A stretch of 19,054 nt of DNA from Deltaproteobacteria bacterium. GTDB lineage: Bacteria > Desulfobacterota > Desulfomonilia > UBA1062. The stretch covers positions 1-19,054 of the forward strand of contig JAFGTK010000283.1 in the NCBI GenBank assembly GCA_016934135.1, written 5' to 3'. Of the stretch, positions 15,828 through 19,054 are shown one piece after another. Each line of letters begins with the position of its first letter. Within the stretch, counting starts at the first letter, position 1. The notes under the pieces are model-generated. The model did no database searches and was not told where the DNA came from. It worked only from the letters and a program-made list of their open reading frames with translations. The translations under genes were made by a program, and so were the position numbers.

Positions 15828-17801
15828 TCATCGGGACCGGGAAATTTCAAGGAGGAGATTTCGGAACCGGGTGATGCCTTTCCCGTCCATGAACGGATCG
15901 ATCTTCTCACACGCCTTCCTCTCTTTTTCGCCCCGGGCGGCAAGGCGGGCAGGGGTTTCTTTTGTCTCTAACAGGTGCATCACTCTTCTCTTTAAATCCA
16001 GGTAGCCATGAAGGGTGAACCCGGGAAGGCAGTCATAATAATAGTTGCGGTAAAGGGAGGTTGCATCATAGAATACGCCGGGAATATCCGCACCCCATGC
16101 CTCGACCGTGGATGAGGTGAAACAGGCCGAGATGACCAGGTCCGATGCAGCGATAACCTCGGCTGGTTCGATATCGAAACCATTGAGGACTACACACCGG
16201 GGATGGTTACTGAGGGCACGGTAGGCTTCCTCGATCTCCGGATTCAGGATGATATGGTACCCCCATGGGTTCTTCATCTTGAATATCACTGCAATATCCG
16301 CAAATTCGTCAATCAGCTTCAGGATGTCCCTCAGGAACACGAGGATGTCCTGGACATTGAGCGGTGCTCCCCCACCAAATGTCGTATCGAATACGCTAAT
16401 AGTGTTCCGGGGGTACATGGAATTCTTTCGTATCACTTCCTTTTTTACCGATGCAAATACTTCGTTGTCTGACTGCTTTCTTTGGATATCTGCCACGTGC
16501 TCCGACCAGAGGCAACCGGTGACAGCAACCTTTCCGATGGTGTTTGTGTGCGCCGTATAGTACTCTTTCACTTTCTCATTCCATGCGATGACATAGTCAT
16601 AGTTCATGTGGGAATAGTACACGGTCAGAAACGGGTCTTTGCCGGGCGGTGTGAAGTAATCCGGTGTATTGCAGGAGAAAACATAGTACAGGGTCTTTGT
16701 CCCGTGCCTTTCTAGGATCAGGTTCCGGACAATATGTTTGGGGATGGTGTCGTTGTACGCAACGTATGTCCTGCATGAGCAGATGCTGCAGAACCGCTCC
16801 CAGATAAGGGCAGCATGGAGTATCTCGAGCGTTGTCAGGATTGTGTGGGGGGGTTCAAGGAGTACCCGAGGGACGGATCTCAGCCACAAGGACAGGTACC
16901 GTAAAAGTATGGTGTTTTTAATAAATGAGAGGTCTGCCCCGCGCAGGATGGTGCGCATATCCGCACACCGGTAATTCCGTTTCGCCAGGTTATCCCGATA
17001 TGCGGACGAGATCTCCATCTCGAGGCAGAAGATTGCGTTGTCCCGGGAAATGGTAGCGTTGTCGAGCAAAAAATCGATCGAGCGGTACTTCTGATAGAAA
17101 GCAAAATCCGTTGTATAGATGCGCAGTGCAGTGGAAAACTCCTCCTTTGCGGTCTTTTTTACCGATGGGATCCCAATCTTTATGAGGAGCCAGAAAGGCA
17201 GGGCGCAGAGCATCCCGGTATTCCTGACCTTTAAAAAGGTGTGACGTGCGTATGCACTGATCCAGACCGCAGGGGGGATACTGACCCGGAAATTCCTGCC
17301 GGAACCGGCAGGAAAGTTATGGGGCCTGATCAGAATCGAAGCAGGATCTTTTGGGTAGGCTGCGATAGTGCCCGTGATCCTGAACTTCTCCCCAATATCC
17401 TGCACCGTGAGATAGAAGCGATATCGGTTGACAAGACCCATCGCATGCGATTTCTCGTACGCATTTCCTATCTTCTCCGACCCGAAGAACGATCCCAGGA
17501 GGCGGATGATCCCCTTCTTGGCATTCCCTGACTCTTTCGAAAACTGTTCAACATCGGTCAGTATCCGGCCATCAACACTAAACCTCCGGGAGGGGTCGAC
17601 ATCGTTCCAGTAAACCCGGACTATCTTTTTGCGGGATTGAGCGTCCTTTAACCATGCGGCTTTTGCCAGACGTTTGTCAATCTCGAGATAAAAGATGGTG
17701 TGGGAGAGGAGTACGTGTATGAAGACTGAGGGAAGCAAGGCGAGACCGATGTATTCAAAAAAGGCAATATCCTCCGAAACACTCAAGGTCTTTTCATCCA
17801 T
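15828..17801 (-). CDS. Large glycosyltransferase-like protein, family not recognised
   Basis: A 657-residue protein with no secretion signal; a hydrophobic stretch near residues 17-40 may be a membrane-associated helix. I cannot assign a named family. The C-terminal third resembles a GT-B donor-binding domain: VFDTTFGGGAP (470-480), VIFKMKNPWG (505-514), SDLVISACFTSSTVEAWG (553-570) and IPGVFYD (573-579). The serine/threonine-rich loop followed by EAWG and a short strand is where such enzymes bind the nucleotide. The centre has YVAYNDTIPKHIVRNL (346-361), possibly acceptor binding. The first 200 residues are unexplained. Being encoded beside pseB, it is a good candidate for adding the nonulosonate or a neighbouring sugar. 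The start was set at the ATG (17801) because an upstream in-frame GTG lies inside its AGGTGA ribosome-binding site. Confidence 0.65.
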   Translation of the reverse strand: MDEKTLSVSEDIAFFEYIGLALLPSVFIHVLLSHTIFYLEIDKRLAKAAWLKDAQSRKKIVRVYWNDVDPSRRFSVDGRILTDVEQFSKESGNAKKGIIRLLGSFFGSEKIGNAYEKSHAMGLVNRYRFYLTVQDIGEKFRITGTIAAYPKDPASILIRPHNFPAGSGRNFRVSIPPAVWISAYARHTFLKVRNTGMLCALPFWLLIKIGIPSVKKTAKEEFSTALRIYTTDFAFYQKYRSIDFLLDNATISRDNAIFCLEMEISSAYRDNLAKRNYRCADMRTILRGADLSFIKNTILLRYLSLWLRSVPRVLLEPPHTILTTLEILHAALIWERFCSICSCRTYVAYNDTIPKHIVRNLILERHGTKTLYYVFSCNTPDYFTPPGKDPFLTVYYSHMNYDYVIAWNEKVKEYYTAHTNTIGKVAVTGCLWSEHVADIQRKQSDNEVFASVKKEVIRKNSMYPRNTISVFDTTFGGGAPLNVQDILVFLRDILKLIDEFADIAVIFKMKNPWGYHIILNPEIEEAYRALSNHPRCVVLNGFDIEPAEVIAASDLVISACFTSSTVEAWGADIPGVFYDATSLYRNYYYDCLPGFTLHGYLDLKRRVMHLLETKETPARLAARGEKERKACEKIDPFMDGKGITRFRNLLLEISRSR

Positions 17802-17809
17802 CGCAAATC

Positions 17810-17815
17810 TCACCT
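17810..17815 (-). promoter_or_regulatory. Ribosome-binding site fixing the start of the 657-residue gene
   Basis: AGGTGA is placed eight bases before the ATG at 17801. The GTG inside this same hexamer is in frame and would add four residues, but using it would remove the ribosome-binding site. The ATG is therefore preferred. Confidence 0.65.
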
Positions 17816-17866
17816 GTCCTGGCCGGATATCATCAAAGATCCATCCTTCAACGTTTGCATCCGGTA

Positions 17867-18559
17867 TTATCTTCCCCTGACCCGCTCGAATACCAGCAGC
17901 GAGCTAATCTCCAAGGGATCCGAAATAACCGGTTTACCGTCCCAGGGGCGGATTGCTTTCACGAGCAGGAAACCCTGCCGGTTGAACTCGTATTCATAGA
18001 ACCGCGGATAAGTGTGGCCCCATTCGCTGATGATGAGTACCACATATCTGTTGGAGAGTGCGCAGATATGCCCGATGACGTCAAAGGACGGGTGGATCAA
18101 TTCGATGGTTGCGCCCATGGAGTAGATCAGGTTGTACGACTTCTTCTCATGGACAAGGGTGGGCAGGATTTCTTCAAAACTCCCCGGCATGAGCGAGACC
18201 GTGTCGAAATGGTACTCCTTTCTGCCGAAATCAATTGCATTTTTTGAAATATCAACACCAGCGAGTGATGTGAAGCCGGCATCCCGGAGGTTTTTTAAGT
18301 AGAGTCCGACATTGCAACCAAGGTCAAGGATGGAGCTTTCCTTTTGGACCAGGCGTTCTATCTCGGCCACAAGGAGTGGGATGCGTTCGTGGGGGATGGT
18401 ATACTGGTCAAACCCGTGAATGTCTCCGAAGTCCTGGTTCTTCCAGTGCTCTGCCTCCCTGCGCCGTTTGGGGGACAGGGCACGCAGGAATCGGGGGCAG
18501 AACGTGTTGAAGAGCTTTTTTGCATACTGGGTTTTGGTAAAAATGGGGGTATCGGGCAT
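17867..18559 (-). CDS. Class I SAM-dependent methyltransferase
   Basis: A 230-residue methyltransferase. The Rossmann core begins with motif I ILDLGCNVG (77-85), which binds SAM, followed by the acidic end of strand 2 in AGVDIS (D103) and a strand-4 region NLIYSMG (143-149). A basic N-terminal extension (residues 20-40) precedes the fold. It has no zinc-binding region and is much shorter than the C-methyltransferase at 4061. O-methylation of a glycan or of a carrier is a plausible role, but there is no substrate information. GGAG lies five bases before the ATG, and a strong TATA box lies further upstream. The next gene follows after 65 bases, so they are probably co-transcribed. Confidence 0.8.
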   Translation of the reverse strand: MPDTPIFTKTQYAKKLFNTFCPRFLRALSPKRRREAEHWKNQDFGDIHGFDQYTIPHERIPLLVAEIERLVQKESSILDLGCNVGLYLKNLRDAGFTSLAGVDISKNAIDFGRKEYHFDTVSLMPGSFEEILPTLVHEKKSYNLIYSMGATIELIHPSFDVIGHICALSNRYVVLIISEWGHTYPRFYEYEFNRQGFLLVKAIRPWDGKPVISDPLEISSLLVFERVRGR

Positions 18560-18626
18560 ATCGGCTCCAAAGAATCCAGAAGAGTCTTCATTCAGATTAG
18601 CGGTTAACCTACAAAAGATTATTTCC

Positions 18627-18635
18627 TATTTATAC
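18627..18635 (-). promoter_or_regulatory. TATA box for the methyltransferase unit
   Basis: The minus strand reads CGTATAAATAGG, the best TATA match in the window, centred about 72 nt before the ATG at 18559. This predicts a leader of about 46 nt ending in the GGAG ribosome-binding site. It would drive the methyltransferase and the 657-residue gene. Confidence 0.5.
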
Positions 18636-18873
18636 GAATCATGTTCTCCCCAGAACTGCCGTCTGTGATATCACGTTGATTTTTTCCTTTGTCGTTGCCG
18701 GGTAAAAACCTCATCGGAGACCTTCATTTTTTCATTTTACAAGGGTACCCCCTTTCTATCCCAATGGGGGTGGCAGCAATGGTCAGAGAATAATATTGAA
18801 TCCGTAGTCAAACGGCAAATTTTCATCCCAATGGTTGTCCCCTTTGAATTCTAACGAGAAATGGTAGCTAAAA

Positions 18874-18888
18874 GGCAACATTCTTGCC
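18874..18888 (-). terminator. Small hairpin plus T-run, possible terminator
   Basis: On the minus strand GGCAA-gaatg-TTGCC forms a 5-bp stem directly followed by TTTT. It lies about 20 bases after the TGA at 18908, the position expected for a terminator of a gene entering from the right edge. The stem is short. Confidence 0.3.
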
Positions 18889-18907
18889 CGGGAGACTCTT
18901 GGGGGAA

Positions 18908-19054
18908 TCAGCTGTTACGGAGTAAAGGATGATTGGAGAATGTGTACGTCTTAACCCGGCTGAGCAACCCCAGTACTTCTCTAAATTTTCCTCCCGTCCT
19001 TGAATAGTCATCAACACCACAACCTCCGATCAACTGATACTTCGAAGAACGGAA
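18908..19054 (-). CDS. Possible C-terminal fragment of a gene from beyond the window
   Basis: The frame is open from the right edge to a TGA at 18908, giving 48 residues beginning FRSSKYQLIGGCGVDDY and ending in SNHPLLRNS. The other two minus frames close within about 45 bases of the edge. No family is recognised, and the fragment is short enough to be open by chance. The hairpin and T-run just downstream slightly favour a real gene end. Confidence 0.25.
   Translation of the reverse strand, partial: FRSSKYQLIGGCGVDDYSRTGGKFREVLGLLSRVKTYTFSNHPLLRNS

Larger units (their letters stand above)
18560..18907. other. Intergenic region with promoter, hairpins and imperfect repeats
   Basis: No convincing gene is visible. 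The left end carries the methyltransferase promoter. Further right are an inverted repeat ACCCCC (18747-18752) / GGGGGT (18766-18771), two copies of ATCCCAATGG (18758-18767 and 18825-18834), and imperfect copies of GTAGTCAAACGGCAA (18804) and GTAGCTAAAAGGCAA (18864) exactly 60 bases apart. These may be decayed repeats or chance similarity. Confidence 0.4.

Noticed and set aside
17810..17813. GTG start for the 657-residue gene
   Set aside because: The GTG lies inside the AGGTGA ribosome-binding site of the ATG at 17801, so initiation there would be unsupported.
18744..18900. CRISPR array
   Set aside because: The repeats are only 10-15 bases, imperfect and two copies each; they do not have the regular repeat-spacer pattern or unique equal spacers.
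18928..19002. 24-codon plus-strand ORF with GGAG six bases upstream
   Set aside because: The length is within chance expectation, the protein has no recognisable feature, and it is antisense to the possible right-edge fragment.

Overview
This window is almost entirely a surface-glycan biosynthesis locus built around a pseudaminic-acid-type nonulosonic acid pathway. Fourteen of the 15 confident genes lie on the minus strand. The exception is a sugar C-methyltransferase at 4061-5203. The host is probably a euryarchaeon, possibly a methanogen of the Methanomicrobiales. That rests on TATA-like boxes about 26 nt before predicted transcription starts, several near-leaderless starts, and Shine-Dalgarno sites of the GGTGA/GGAGG type. 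It is an inference, because all the protein families also occur in bacteria, and no rRNA, tRNA or informational gene is present to settle it.

Reading right to left (the direction of transcription): a possible C-terminal gene fragment enters from the right edge (18908-19054). A roughly 350-base intergenic stretch follows, holding a good TATA box for a SAM-dependent methyltransferase (17867-18559), which is followed by a 657-residue glycosyltransferase-like protein (15828-17801). A new promoter precedes PseB (14731-15705), PseC (13565-14689) and an unusual NeuB-like/SAF/cytidylyltransferase fusion (11652-13457). A further promoter near 11503 starts a second unit: a PseG-PseH fusion (9942-11468), a CarB-like ATP-grasp ligase (8950-9945), an SDR epimerase/dehydratase (7909-8874), an inositol-monophosphatase-family enzyme (6982-7773), a PIG-L deacetylase (6305-6985) and PseI (5237-6289). 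This unit converges with the plus-strand C-methyltransferase. Left of that gene, divergently transcribed, are an ABC exporter/flippase (1964-3826), another probable glycosyltransferase (739-1932) and a radical SAM enzyme cut off by the left edge (1-671).

Together the genes encode every step from UDP-GlcNAc to a CMP-activated pseudaminic-type sugar: PseB dehydratase/epimerase, PseC transaminase, PseH acetyltransferase, PseG hydrolase, PseI condensation and cytidylyl transfer. Candidate transferases and a lipid-linked-glycan flippase would assemble and export the glycan. The least explained parts are the second, divergent NeuB-like domain fused to the cytidylyltransferase, and the ATP-grasp / SDR / phosphatase / PIG-L cassette between pseGH and pseI, which looks like a modification module that could change the N-acyl decoration of the sugar. 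No CRISPR array, insertion sequence, tRNA or rRNA was recognised.
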